This document shows positions 1 through 6,404 of a stretch of 14,616 nucleotides of DNA, piece by piece (position 1 is the first letter of the stretch; each line of letters opens with the position of its first letter). This stretch comes from Candidatus Cibiobacter qucibialis (GTDB lineage: Bacteria > Bacillota > Clostridia > Oscillospirales > Ruminococcaceae), in contig SAUS01000061.1 of NCBI GenBank assembly GCA_004000625.1, positions 1 to 14,616 on the forward strand, read 5' to 3'. The notes under the pieces are model-generated. The model did no database searches. It was not told where the DNA came from and worked only from the letters and a program-made list of their open reading frames with translations. The position numbers were made by a program, and so were the translations under genes.

Positions 1-106
1 GGTACCGCAACCCGACATTATCGAGCATTTTGGCAACGCAGATGCCGTGCCGCAGCCGCCGGAGCGGTGCTTAAGCCGTCAGGCGGGAATTGTGCGGTGT
101 TGCCTT
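1..106 (+). repeat. 106-bp repeat, left copy of an inverted pair
   Basis: The first 106 bases match the reverse complement of the last 106 bases of the window at 104 positions; the two mismatches are near positions 62 and 80. The outer edge of both copies is the palindrome GGTACC. The repeat contains small internal palindromes such as GCTTAAGC. No coding capacity is seen. A shorter, more diverged piece of the same sequence lies at 8939-8962, so this is probably an interspersed repeat family rather than transposon ends. Confidence 0.9.
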
Positions 107-123
107 AAATACGATAACGCAAT

Positions 124-180
124 AAAACAGCAGCACACCGTTTCCCGGAAAATAGGGAAGCCGGTGTGCTGCTGTTTTTA
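124..180 (+). terminator. Strong intrinsic terminator, probably bidirectional
   Basis: A 17-bp perfect stem (124-140 with 162-178, arm core CAGCAGCACACCG) encloses a second short stem TTCCC/GGGAA and is followed by TTTTTATTT. The opposite strand also ends in TTTTATT, so it can stop transcription both ways. The gene it serves lies outside the window to the left. Confidence 0.85.
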
Positions 181-516
181 TTTGGAAAGGGGGAATGGCG
201 AAATAGGAACGAAAAGAGTGTGAAAATAAGAAATGAGGAAATTGGAAAAATTGAAGAAAGAAGAAATCAAGAAGATAAAAGAGTGAGTTACGCCTTTTCT
301 ACCTCATAATCACTCCAGCTGTCTGCTGTGGCGGCGGCGCTGGTGTCCACGCTGGTTTGGTAATGGCAACGTTCTGCAGCAAAAAGGTGGATTCGGTGTT
401 GGTGGTGTAAAACAGGGATGTGCATGGCCCTAAAACGATGAAGAGGGAACTTTTTAATTGGATTTTTATTCAAATCTTTTTAACAAAAACTTTCTGCCCC
501 AGCCCCCAACCGCTAC
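181..516. other. Gene-free stretch with polypurine tract and possible decayed coding remnant
   Basis: No convincing gene is visible. About 184-288 is almost wholly A and G on the + strand. Bases 290-420 are more GC-rich. Read on the minus strand they give a short peptide run, FYTTNTESTFLLQNVAI in one frame and SAAATADSWSDYEVEKA in another, which may be a frame-shifted end of a lost gene. That reading is a guess from composition. Bases 440-480 are AT-rich with T runs. Confidence 0.4.
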
Positions 517-545
517 TTGCAATTTGCCAAACGGTATAGTATAAT
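517..545 (+). promoter_or_regulatory. Sigma-A promoter of the SRP RNA
   Basis: A TTGCAA -35 hexamer (517-522), a 17-bp spacer and a perfect TATAAT -10 hexamer (540-545) predict a start near 551-553, exactly at the first base of the SRP RNA helix. It may also drive dnaX by read-through, since no other promoter is visible before dnaX. Confidence 0.85.
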
Positions 546-552
546 ACTTAAA

Positions 553-742
553 GCGGACAGGGCTGTATATTGCGCTGTTTTGCATACGGATGTGGGCCCC
601 GTGCGCAGGAGCCCTGTGAACCATGTCAGGCGGGGAACCGAGCAGCATTAAGCGGTGGTCTCCTGGTGCTGCGGTCAGTCCGCATTCGTATGCAAAGCAG
701 CGCAGCCGCGGGGCACACCCCGCGCGGGCCTTGTCCCTTTTT
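553..742 (+). ncRNA. ffs: Signal recognition particle RNA (4.5S/scRNA)
   Basis: This is the RNA scaffold of the signal recognition particle, which binds Ffh and targets nascent membrane and secreted proteins. The conserved helix 8 is plain: GTCAGG (625-630), CGG, the GGAA tetraloop (634-637), CCG, then AGCAGC (641-646). A long helix joins 571-588 to 687-704 with one mismatch. The terminal helix GGACAGGGC (555-563) pairs with GCCTTGTCC (728-736), directly before a T run (738-742) that ends transcription. A small extra hairpin (707-724, loop CACA) sits on the 3' arm. The position directly upstream of dnaX-ybaB-recR is the usual one in Firmicutes. The length of about 190 nt lies between the small (~100 nt) and large (~265 nt, Alu-bearing) bacterial types; exact ends are inferred from promoter and terminator. 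Confidence 0.9.
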
Positions 743-763
743 CTATGCCGCAAAATATTTTAC

Positions 764-772
764 AGGGGGTGG
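764..772 (+). promoter_or_regulatory. Ribosome binding site that fixes the dnaX TTG start
   Basis: AGGGGGTGG lies five bases before TTG at 778. No similar site precedes the upstream in-frame ATG codons at 655 and 745, and the family-typical N-terminus begins exactly at 778. Confidence 0.75.
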
Positions 773-777
773 TTGCA

Positions 778-2508
778 TTGTACCGTGCACTGTACCGCAA
801 GTGGCGTCCGCGCAAGTTTGCGGATGTTGTTGGCCAGGAAGCCATCGTAACGGCCCTGCAAAACCAGATCGCCGCCGGGCGCATTGGCCATGCCTACCTG
901 TTTACCGGCACCCGCGGCACCGGCAAAACCACCTGCGCCAAAATTTTTGCCAAAGCGGTCAACTGCCTGGATACCACCAGCCCGGACCCCTGCGGTGAAT
1001 GTGCTGTCTGCAAAGGCATTGATGAGGGCACCATTCTGGATGTATCGGAAATTGATGCCGCCTCCAACAACAGCGTGGATGACATCCGTGACCTGCGCGA
1101 TGAAACCGCCTATCTGCCTGCCGTGTGCAAGTATAAGGTATATATCATCGACGAGGTGCACATGCTGTCTACCTCGGCGTTCAATGCCCTGCTGAAAACC
1201 ATGGAGGAACCGCCGGAGCATGTGATCTTTATCCTTGCCACAACGGAAGTACAAAAAGTTCCGGCTACTATCCTCAGCCGCTGCCAGCGCTATGACTTCC
1301 AGCGCATTACGGCGGATAAAATTGCCGGTCGGCTGGAATATGTGGCCGGGCAGGAAAACATTGAGCTGGACCATAACGCCGCCGAGCTGATCGGCCGCCT
1401 GGCCGATGGCGCCATGCGTGATGCACTGTCTATCCTGGATACCTGCGCCGGTGTTTCCAACACTGTGGATGAAGCGCTGGTGCGCCGCATGGCGGGCGTG
1501 ACGGACCGCAAATATCTGTTTGAGATCAGTGATGCCATTGCCGCGCGGGACGCTGTGAAAGCCTTGCAGGAGATTGCCGCCCTGCGCCAGCAAAGCGTGG
1601 ATATGCGCCGCCTTTGTATGGAGCTGGCCGGGCATTACCGCAATTTGATGCTCAGCGCCCTGCCCGGCGGCACCGACCTGCTGACGGGAACTTCCCCCGA
1701 AGAGGAAGCTGCCTACGCTGCGCGGAAAGATTTCCCCCAGGCGGAAGCGGTACGCGCCGTCAATGCGTTTGGCGCCGCGCTGGAAAAGATGGCCCGCGGT
1801 ACGGACCAGCGCATTGAGCTGGAACTGGCGGTTTTCTCGCTCACCCAGCCGGAAGCAGTGCCTGTTGCGCTGCCTGCCGCCGTGCCCGCCCGTCCGGTGG
1901 TTACAGCAGCCAGTCCGGCCCCCTTTGCCGCCGCCCCGCAGCAGGTGCCCCCGGTGCAAATGGCATCGGCCCCCGTGCCGCCTGTGGCAGCCCAGCCGGT
2001 TCCGCCTACCGTGGAACAGCCGCCGTTCAGCGCACCCATAGCAGGGGAGACCCCGCCCTTTGAGCCGGAGCTTGCCCCCGCCGCCCCGGCGGTGCAGCAG
2101 CCCACCCCGGCTCAGCAGCCGGTGTACGCGGCGGATGTGCCCATCCCCAAACCGGTGCGCACCGTGGCCAAAGAGCCGCAGCTGTTCCCCCAGTGGCAGG
2201 CGGTGCTGGAGCTGATTGCGGAAAACGACCCCATGCTGAACTCTTACCTGCGCGGAACCCAGGCTTATTACGATGGCCGCCGCGTGCTGATCGAGTGCAG
2301 TGATGATTTTCGCGATTTTATGCGCCGCAGCAAAGAAACCAGCAAAAACATCAAACAATATATCTACCAGGTCACCCACATCAAATGCGGCATCGGCCCG
2401 TATGAAAAAACCGCTGCAGCTGCATCCAACGCCCCCGCGGTCGATGTGGAAGAGACCCTGCGCCAGATGAAAGACCTTGGCGTGGATGTAGTGGTAGAAG
2501 ATAAATAA
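778..2508 (+). CDS. dnaX: DNA polymerase III subunit gamma/tau
   Basis: The clamp-loader ATPase subunit, which loads the sliding clamp at the replication fork. The TTG start gives 576 residues beginning MYRALYRKWRP, the family signature; upstream in-frame ATGs add sequence that overlaps the SRP RNA and does not resemble DnaX. Visible motifs: Walker A GTRGTGKT (44-51), a zinc module with Cys63, 72, 75 and 78, Walker B with DEVH (125-128), and the SRC motif with the arginine finger (167-169). Residues of about 355-465 are a Pro/Ala-rich linker, followed by a tau-like C-terminal domain to 576. I see no slippery heptamer comparable to the E. coli one, so a gamma-type frameshift product is not predicted. 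It heads the dnaX-ybaB-recR block and follows the SRP RNA by 35 bp. Confidence 0.96.
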   Translation: MYRALYRKWRPRKFADVVGQEAIVTALQNQIAAGRIGHAYLFTGTRGTGKTTCAKIFAKAVNCLDTTSPDPCGECAVCKGIDEGTILDVSEIDAASNNSVDDIRDLRDETAYLPAVCKYKVYIIDEVHMLSTSAFNALLKTMEEPPEHVIFILATTEVQKVPATILSRCQRYDFQRITADKIAGRLEYVAGQENIELDHNAAELIGRLADGAMRDALSILDTCAGVSNTVDEALVRRMAGVTDRKYLFEISDAIAARDAVKALQEIAALRQQSVDMRRLCMELAGHYRNLMLSALPGGTDLLTGTSPEEEAAYAARKDFPQAEAVRAVNAFGAALEKMARGTDQRIELELAVFSLTQPEAVPVALPAAVPARPVVTAASPAPFAAAPQQVPPVQMASAPVPPVAAQPVPPTVEQPPFSAPIAGETPPFEPELAPAAPAVQQPTPAQQPVYAADVPIPKPVRTVAKEPQLFPQWQAVLELIAENDPMLNSYLRGTQAYYDGRRVLIECSDDFRDFMRRSKETSKNIKQYIYQVTHIKCGIGPYEKTAAAASNAPAVDVEETLRQMKDLGVDVVVEDK

Positions 2509-2541
2509 TGTTGCTGTCAACCGCAGTGTTGCGGTGTGCCG

Positions 2542-2559
2542 CCCGGCGGCAGCGCCGGG
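2542..2559 (+). other. GC-rich hairpin in the dnaX-ybaB gap
   Basis: CCCGGCG (2542-2548), loop GCAG and CGCCGGG form a perfect 7-bp stem in the 84-bp gap. No T run follows, so it is not an intrinsic terminator. It might be an mRNA processing or stability element. Confidence 0.4.
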
Positions 2560-2592
2560 TGATAACAATATGGATAATAAGGAGAATTACCT

Positions 2593-2934
2593 ATGAAAGC
2601 AAGACTTCCCAAAGGCTATGGCCGCCCCGACCCGCAGGCAATGATGCGTCAGGTTCAGAAAATGCAGGATGAAATCCGCGCAAAGCAGGACGAGCTGGAA
2701 GCCCGTGAATACACCGGCACCGCCAGCGGCGAGATGGTCACTGTTACCATGACCGGCAAGCACGAAGTGACCGCCATCAAGATTAAGCCCGAAGCCGTAG
2801 ACCCGGATGATCTGGAAATGCTGGAAGACCTGATCGCTGCAGCTGTCAACAGCGCGGTTGCCGCAGTGGATAAGGATTCTGACGAAGAAATGGCTAAAAT
2901 GACCGGCGGCATGAATATCCCCGGCCTGGGCTGA
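2593..2934 (+). CDS. ybaB: YbaB/EbfC family nucleoid-associated protein
   Basis: A small DNA-binding protein of 113 residues, normal for the family, which forms dimers that bind and bridge DNA and is almost always encoded between dnaX and recR. The N-terminal third is a charged helix (QAMMRQVQKMQDEIRAKQDE, about 15-34), followed by the family beta region VTVTMTGKHEVTAIKIKPE and a DPDDLEMLEDLI helix; the tail is Gly/Met-rich (MTGGMNIPGLG). AAGGAG lies 8 bp upstream of the ATG. It is 84 bp after dnaX and 14 bp before recR, so all three are probably one transcript. Its exact role (DNA compaction, or help to RecR) is not settled in the family. Confidence 0.95.
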   Translation: MKARLPKGYGRPDPQAMMRQVQKMQDEIRAKQDELEAREYTGTASGEMVTVTMTGKHEVTAIKIKPEAVDPDDLEMLEDLIAAAVNSAVAAVDKDSDEEMAKMTGGMNIPGLG

Positions 2935-2948
2935 TCGGGGGCCGCTGC

Positions 2949-3542
2949 ATGCAGAACGCCGAACCCCTTGAAAACCTTGCGGACCAGTTCGCCCGGTTCC
3001 CCGGCATTGGCCGCAAGGGTGCCGTGCGCATGGCCTATGAGGTAATGTCCATGAGCAATGAGCAGGCCATGGAGCTGGCCAAGGCGATTGAAAACGCCAA
3101 GGTCAAGCTGCACCGCTGCCGCCTTTGCCAGGATTATACCGCCAACGAGGTGTGCAGCATCTGCGCTTCCCCCAAACGGGACCGCTCCGTGATCTGCGTG
3201 GTGGAATCCCCGCGGGATGTAAAAGCCATTGAGCGCACCCATGAGTTCAACGGCCTGTACCATGTGCTGCATGGCCTGATTTCCCCCATGGACGGCATCG
3301 GCGCGGATCAGCTTTGCGTAAAGGAGCTGCTGGCCCGCCTGGACGGCACCGTAAAGGAAGTCATCATGGCCACCAGCCCTACGGTGGAAGGCGAGGCGAC
3401 CGCCATGTACCTGGCCAAGCTCATCAAGCCCCTGGGCATCAAAACCACTCGCCTTGCCTATGGTTTGCCGGTTGGTTCCAGCCTGGAATACGCTGATGAA
3501 ACCACTTTGTACCGCGCTATGGAAGGTCGCGGCGAAATGTGA
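2949..3542 (+). CDS. recR: Recombination mediator RecR
   Basis: RecR works with RecO, and with RecF at gaps, to load RecA on SSB-coated single-stranded DNA. The 197 residues match the usual length of about 198. In order: a helix-hairpin-helix (FPGIGRKGAVRMAYEVM, about 17-33), a zinc finger with Cys57, 60, 69 and 72, a Toprim domain starting at VVESPRD (about 84-90) with the acidic TSPTVEGEA block (142-150), and the C-terminal YGLPVGSSLEYADETTL segment. HGLISPMDGIG is the usual RecR loop. The ATG is 14 bp after ybaB; the ribosome site is weak (GGGGG, 2937-2941), consistent with translational coupling. It closes the dnaX operon; smpB follows with its own promoter. Confidence 0.96.
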   Translation: MQNAEPLENLADQFARFPGIGRKGAVRMAYEVMSMSNEQAMELAKAIENAKVKLHRCRLCQDYTANEVCSICASPKRDRSVICVVESPRDVKAIERTHEFNGLYHVLHGLISPMDGIGADQLCVKELLARLDGTVKEVIMATSPTVEGEATAMYLAKLIKPLGIKTTRLAYGLPVGSSLEYADETTLYRAMEGRGEM

Positions 3543-3555
3543 CGCCCGATTTGGC

Positions 3556-3584
3556 TTGACAAAACGATTTTACTGCGTTATACT
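3556..3584 (+). promoter_or_regulatory. Sigma-A promoter of smpB-ssrA
   Basis: TTGACA (3556-3561), a 17-bp spacer and TATACT (3579-3584), a near-perfect housekeeping promoter 14 bp after recR. The predicted start is near 3591. Confidence 0.9.
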
Positions 3585-3651
3585 GTATACCCCTTAGCGG
3601 AATGGACTTGCGTGCTGCAGGGGATAACGGCTTTGAAAGGAGGTGCGCTTG

Positions 3652-4119
3652 ATGGCACAGGAAAAGCCCGGCAAAAAGGTGATTGCCCAAAACCGTGAAG
3701 CGCGCCACGAGTATTTTGTCATCGAAGCGCTGGAAACTGGCGTTGAACTGGTCGGCACTGAGGTCAAAAGCCTGCGTGCCGGCGGGGTCAACCTGAAGGA
3801 TTCCTGGGCAGATATTGATGATGGTGAGATCATCCTGAAAGGCATGCACATCAGCCCATATGAGCAGGGGAATATCTTTAATAAAGATCCCCGCCGCCCC
3901 CGCCGCCTGCTGGCGCATAAAAGCGAGATTCGCCATTTGCAGCAGCAGATCAAACTGCAGGGGTACACACTGGTGCCGCTCCAACTGTATTTCAAGCAGG
4001 GGCGTGTAAAAGTGGAACTGGGCCTGTGCAAAGGCAAAAAGCTGTACGATAAGCGTGCTGATGCCGCCGCACGGGACGCCAAGCGCGATATTGACCGCGC
4101 AATCAAAACAAGAAGATAA
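3652..4119 (+). CDS. smpB: SsrA-binding protein SmpB
   Basis: SmpB binds the tRNA-like domain of tmRNA and places it in the A site of stalled ribosomes. The ATG at 3652 gives 155 residues and lies 7 bp after AGGAGG (3639-3644); a GTG at 3643 in the same frame overlaps that ribosome site and is not credible. Family signatures are NREARHEYFVIEALETGVEL, GTEVKSLRAG, the EIILKGMHISPY strand, YTLVPLQLYFKQGRVKVELGL and the basic tail KGKKLYDKRADAAARDAKRD, which inserts into the mRNA channel. tmRNA begins 62 bp downstream with no clear promoter between, so both partners are probably co-transcribed. Confidence 0.97.
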   Translation: MAQEKPGKKVIAQNREARHEYFVIEALETGVELVGTEVKSLRAGGVNLKDSWADIDDGEIILKGMHISPYEQGNIFNKDPRRPRRLLAHKSEIRHLQQQIKLQGYTLVPLQLYFKQGRVKVELGLCKGKKLYDKRADAAARDAKRDIDRAIKTRR

Positions 4120-4181
4120 TTTTTTCGCGCACACACTTTTGTTTTCCCACGCTGTGTGGTTCTGCCGCACAGCGTTTATAG

Positions 4182-4534
4182 GGGGCTGTAATGGTTTCGA
4201 CGGGGAGAGAGAGGCGTGAGCAGCGGGCCGTGGCGGTGCACCACGATAAAAGCGCCAAACAAAATTAACTGACAACGATTATACTGTTGCCGTCGCTGCC
4301 TAATTAGGCACGACCGTCCTGCCTGTTTTAGTACCGCACAGGGTCAGGGCGTCGATTAGGTACTGAACGTGCACGGGCCTAAGCTTTGCCGCCCGTCATG
4401 AATTTATGAAGCTACCAATGTGTCAAGCGTGTGCACTCGCTCGCACTGCGGGAATTTTAATAAATGCACTGCGCCCGGAGATACTCTAACCGCTTTCTTT
4501 TCGGACACGGGTTCGACTCCCGTCAGCTCCACCA
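4182..4534 (+). ncRNA. ssrA: tmRNA
   Basis: The tRNA/mRNA hybrid that frees stalled ribosomes and tags the unfinished protein for degradation. The acceptor stem GGGGCTG (4182-4188) pairs with CAGCTCC (4524-4530), followed by A and an encoded CCA. TAATGGTTTCGACGGGGAG at the 5' end and the T arm ACGGG-TTCGACT-CCCGT at the 3' end are the standard tmRNA signatures. The tag frame ends LTDNDYTVAVAA with TAA at 4301-4303, a normal proteolysis signal. The resume codon is uncertain: CGC at 4253 would give RQTKLTDNDYTVAVAA, whereas the more usual alanine codons nearby are in frames that stop early. An intrinsic terminator follows. Confidence 0.96.
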
Positions 4535-4543
4535 AAATAAAAG

Positions 4544-4575
4544 CACCCGCCGTACCCCGGCGGGTGTTTTTGTTT
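4544..4575 (+). terminator. Intrinsic terminator of ssrA
   Basis: CACCCGCCG (4544-4552), loop TACCC and CGGCGGGTG (4558-4566) form a 9-bp stem followed by TTTTTGTTTT, 9 bp after the tmRNA CCA end. Confidence 0.93.
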
Positions 4576-4576
4576 T

Positions 4577-4606
4577 GGTGCTCCGTGAGCTGCTGAGGAG
4601 TCGAAC
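4577..4606 (-). repeat. Degenerate inverted copy of the tmRNA 3' end
   Basis: Read on the minus strand, this gives GTTCGACTCC, then AGCTC, then CACCAAAA, in the same order as the tmRNA 3' end at 4511-4538. The symmetry runs through the ssrA terminator: 4530-4552 and 4558-4580 are complementary with two differences. It looks like a partial inverted duplication of the tmRNA end, perhaps an old integration scar. The rest of the gap to 4760 holds no gene that I can support. Confidence 0.5.
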
Positions 4607-4760
4607 AGGGCGGCAGTACCGCAGTACCAGCCCGATGGCCGATGCGGAACGCGGATGCCGTGCGTTCGTCATCCTCGGTGGAATCACTCTCATTATACCA
4701 GTGGTTTGCCCGGTGTTTGAATGCCCTGCGAACAGCCCGCCTGCCCCTCATACAGGGCAG

Positions 4761-4794
4761 GCAGGCATAAAAATACCACGGTGCAAAATTGCAT
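4761..4794. repeat. 34-bp direct repeat, copy A
   Basis: It begins with GCAGGCATAAAAATACCAC and matches copy B (6158-6192) except for two substitutions and one inserted T. The two copies bracket the minus-strand gene pair. Copy A is also part of the terminator that ends those genes. Confidence 0.85.
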
Positions 4795-4800
4795 CGTGGT
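4767..4800 (-). terminator. Intrinsic terminator of the minus-strand gene pair
   Basis: On the minus strand ACCACGATGCA, loop ATTT and TGCACCGTGGT form an 11-bp stem with one mismatch, followed by TATTTTTA. It lies 12 bp after the stop codon of the small gene at 4812. Confidence 0.8.
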
Positions 4801-4811
4801 TGAATTAAAAA

Positions 4812-5015
4812 TCAGTGCTTTTTCTTGATTGGGTCAATATATAAGTATGCTTCGGGGTCTCTGTTCTTCTGAGTGGATTTCTCTTTGTTGATTTTTGCTC
4901 TCAACCGGGTCATATAAAGCCATACTTCGCCGTCCGTTCTCAGCTCCGGATTTTTCTGCATTTCATTCCAAATCTCAGAAGGATTTTGAAGTTTTAAAAT
5001 CTCACTCTTTGTCAT
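4812..5015 (-). CDS. Small hypothetical protein, possible partner of the zincin-like chimera
   Basis: A 67-residue, charged, mostly helical-looking protein (MTKSEILKLQNPSEIWNEMQ at the N-terminus, lysine-rich tail DPIKKKH) with no signal peptide or membrane segment. I do not recognise the family. ATG at 5015 is chosen over GTG at 5018; GAGG lies 9 bp upstream of it. It overlaps the 3' end of the upstream gene by 14 bp, so the two are translationally coupled, and a terminator follows. Its low GC matches the 3' half of the neighbour, suggesting they travelled together. By position it could be an immunity or accessory protein for the toxin-like domain, but nothing in the sequence proves that. 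Confidence 0.6.
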   Translation of the reverse strand: MTKSEILKLQNPSEIWNEMQKNPELRTDGEVWLYMTRLRAKINKEKSTQKNRDPEAYLYIDPIKKKH

Positions 5016-6192
5016 CACTTAATTCCTCAATAAATTGATACAGCAATGGGTCTTTTTCTTTCAGAAGGTTTGGTTCTTGATAAAACGCACGATAACCCTC
5101 GCTGAAATATTCTTTCAGCATGGATTCGTCAACTTCAAAAGAATCTGGTTTGAAAATACCGTAGTCTTCTGTTTCATAAAGACGACCTTGATATATAGAA
5201 ACAAACTTATCGTTGGTAAGATAAGTGATGGGCATTGTAAAAGTTTCGTCATCTATCATAATTTTAGATAAATCCGAAAGTTCCAGTCCAAAACGTCTTA
5301 CCGCAATATATTTTTCATTATGAATCAATTTCAGAGAAATTTCAAGAGCATGGCCGTATTTGTGAATCATGTCGCCTGCTGTTCGGTCGGGATGTACGTA
5401 TAATGTTCGGTTTTTGTAGCTATAACCGCTGCCAGAAGCATTTCTATCAACCATCACAACTTTATCAATGATGCTTTCCGCCCGGTTCTTCTGCCATTTC
5501 GGAATAACTGAAAGCTCTTTTTCAATGCTTTCTCTTTCTGTTTGCGAAACATTGTCTGCGAAATTGAGCTTCTGAAGGGCGGATTGTTCTTTTCTCGCCG
5601 CATACGCCGTCTGCTTCTTGGCGCTGAAGTTCTCTCCCGGCACCTCCGCCCTTACGCCGTCCAGCCGCTCCCCGGTTTCTGCCAGGAAAGCACTCAGCTG
5701 CTGCCGGGCGGCTTTCAGCTTGGCGGCGCCTTGGCTGGCATCCACCCCGGCGGCGGTCTCAGCCAGGTAACGGCGCTTGTACTTGCGCACCCTGCGTTCC
5801 AGCGCCCGCTGCATCTGGCTGATCTCGTACCGGGTGTACAGCCCGCCGCCATAGGGAATATTGCGGGCGTCCAGTTCGGCCAGGCGTTCATCCGTGTAAT
5901 TGCGGACAGATACGCCGGGGTAGAACGGGTAAAAGTTGTGGCGGCAGTTCCAGCCGCACAGGCCGGGGCCGGTGCCGTAACCGGTGGCGGTTTCAAAATC
6001 CTCGTACCGCTCACCGTCCTGCACCACAGCTCCGCCGCGGTGGTAAACCCGGCCCTGCCACACCGCATGGGTGGGGCGGGCACCCTCGTGGGCGGTCACC
6101 TCCATAAACTCGCAGTCCATCTCTTCCATGCGGGCTAGCTGCAATATGCGGTCAAAAGCAGGCATAAAAATACCACAGTGCAGAATTTGCAT
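5002..6192 (-). CDS. 5'-truncated phage minor capsid protein fused to a zincin-like C-terminal domain
   Basis: 396 residues from the first ATG. Residues of about 13-95 match the end of the phage minor capsid protein 2/MuF-type family: MEEMDCEFMEVTAHEGARPT, then GYGTGPGLCGWNCRHNFYPF and PGVS. A charged helical stretch follows (about 120-215). From about 215 the DNA becomes AT-rich and the protein resembles a zincin-like metallopeptidase domain: TLYVHPD, MIHKYGHALE (HKYGH at 277-281), EYFSEGYRAFYQEP (361-374) and KDPLLYQFIEEL. The HExxH catalytic Glu is Lys, so it is probably inactive. The long N-terminal capsid part of the family is missing, neither ATG (6192 or 6165) has a ribosome site, and the frame stays open without a start codon up to a stop at 6313-6315. 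No other phage genes are near. It is best read as a decaying toxin-bearing MuF gene; expression is doubtful. Confidence 0.72.
   Translation of the reverse strand: MQILHCGIFMPAFDRILQLARMEEMDCEFMEVTAHEGARPTHAVWQGRVYHRGGAVVQDGERYEDFETATGYGTGPGLCGWNCRHNFYPFYPGVSVRNYTDERLAELDARNIPYGGGLYTRYEISQMQRALERRVRKYKRRYLAETAAGVDASQGAAKLKAARQQLSAFLAETGERLDGVRAEVPGENFSAKKQTAYAARKEQSALQKLNFADNVSQTERESIEKELSVIPKWQKNRAESIIDKVVMVDRNASGSGYSYKNRTLYVHPDRTAGDMIHKYGHALEISLKLIHNEKYIAVRRFGLELSDLSKIMIDDETFTMPITYLTNDKFVSIYQGRLYETEDYGIFKPDSFEVDESMLKEYFSEGYRAFYQEPNLLKEKDPLLYQFIEELSDDKE
6158..6192. repeat. 34-bp direct repeat, copy B
   Basis: Second copy of the repeat at 4761-4794; it shares the 19-bp perfect core GCAGGCATAAAAATACCAC (6158-6176). 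Read on the minus strand it encodes the first residues MQILHCGIFMPA of the chimera, so the start of that ORF is borrowed from a repeat or terminator-like sequence. Confidence 0.85.
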
Positions 6193-6338
6193 GCGCTGAA
6201 TACTCTGGGCGGTGATCTCCCTGTATCTCAGGCTGCTTCTTTCGGTGTAGCATTGTTTTTCTCGGACTGCAAGGCACTTGCCACCGCAGCCGTCCGTTTC
6301 CCGTTCCGCCGTTTACAAAAATATTTTTGAAATAGGGC

Positions 6339-6367
6339 TTGCTTTTTCCATCTTATCCTGCTATAAT
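6339..6367 (+). promoter_or_regulatory. Sigma-A promoter of tRNA-Tyr
   Basis: TTGCTT (6339-6344), a 17-bp spacer and a perfect TATAAT (6362-6367), about 38 bp before the mature tRNA. Confidence 0.85.
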
Positions 6368-6404
6368 AATCAAGCACTGTTAAGGCAGAGGCACAAATGA
6401 ATAT

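Noticed and set aside
655..777. ATG-initiated N-terminal extension of dnaX
   Set aside because: It overlaps the SRP RNA and its terminator, and is absent from the family; TTG at 778 has a ribosome site.
760..2568. Long minus-strand frame of 602 codons opposite dnaX
   Set aside because: Antisense shadow of a GC-biased gene; the product is His/Arg/Gly-rich with no domain, while dnaX on the other strand is unmistakable.
4404..4751. Minus-strand frame across the tmRNA 3' end (115 codons) and a plus-strand frame at 4464
   Set aside because: They translate the antisense or sense of tmRNA, giving the familiar spurious LTGVEPVSEK-type peptide.
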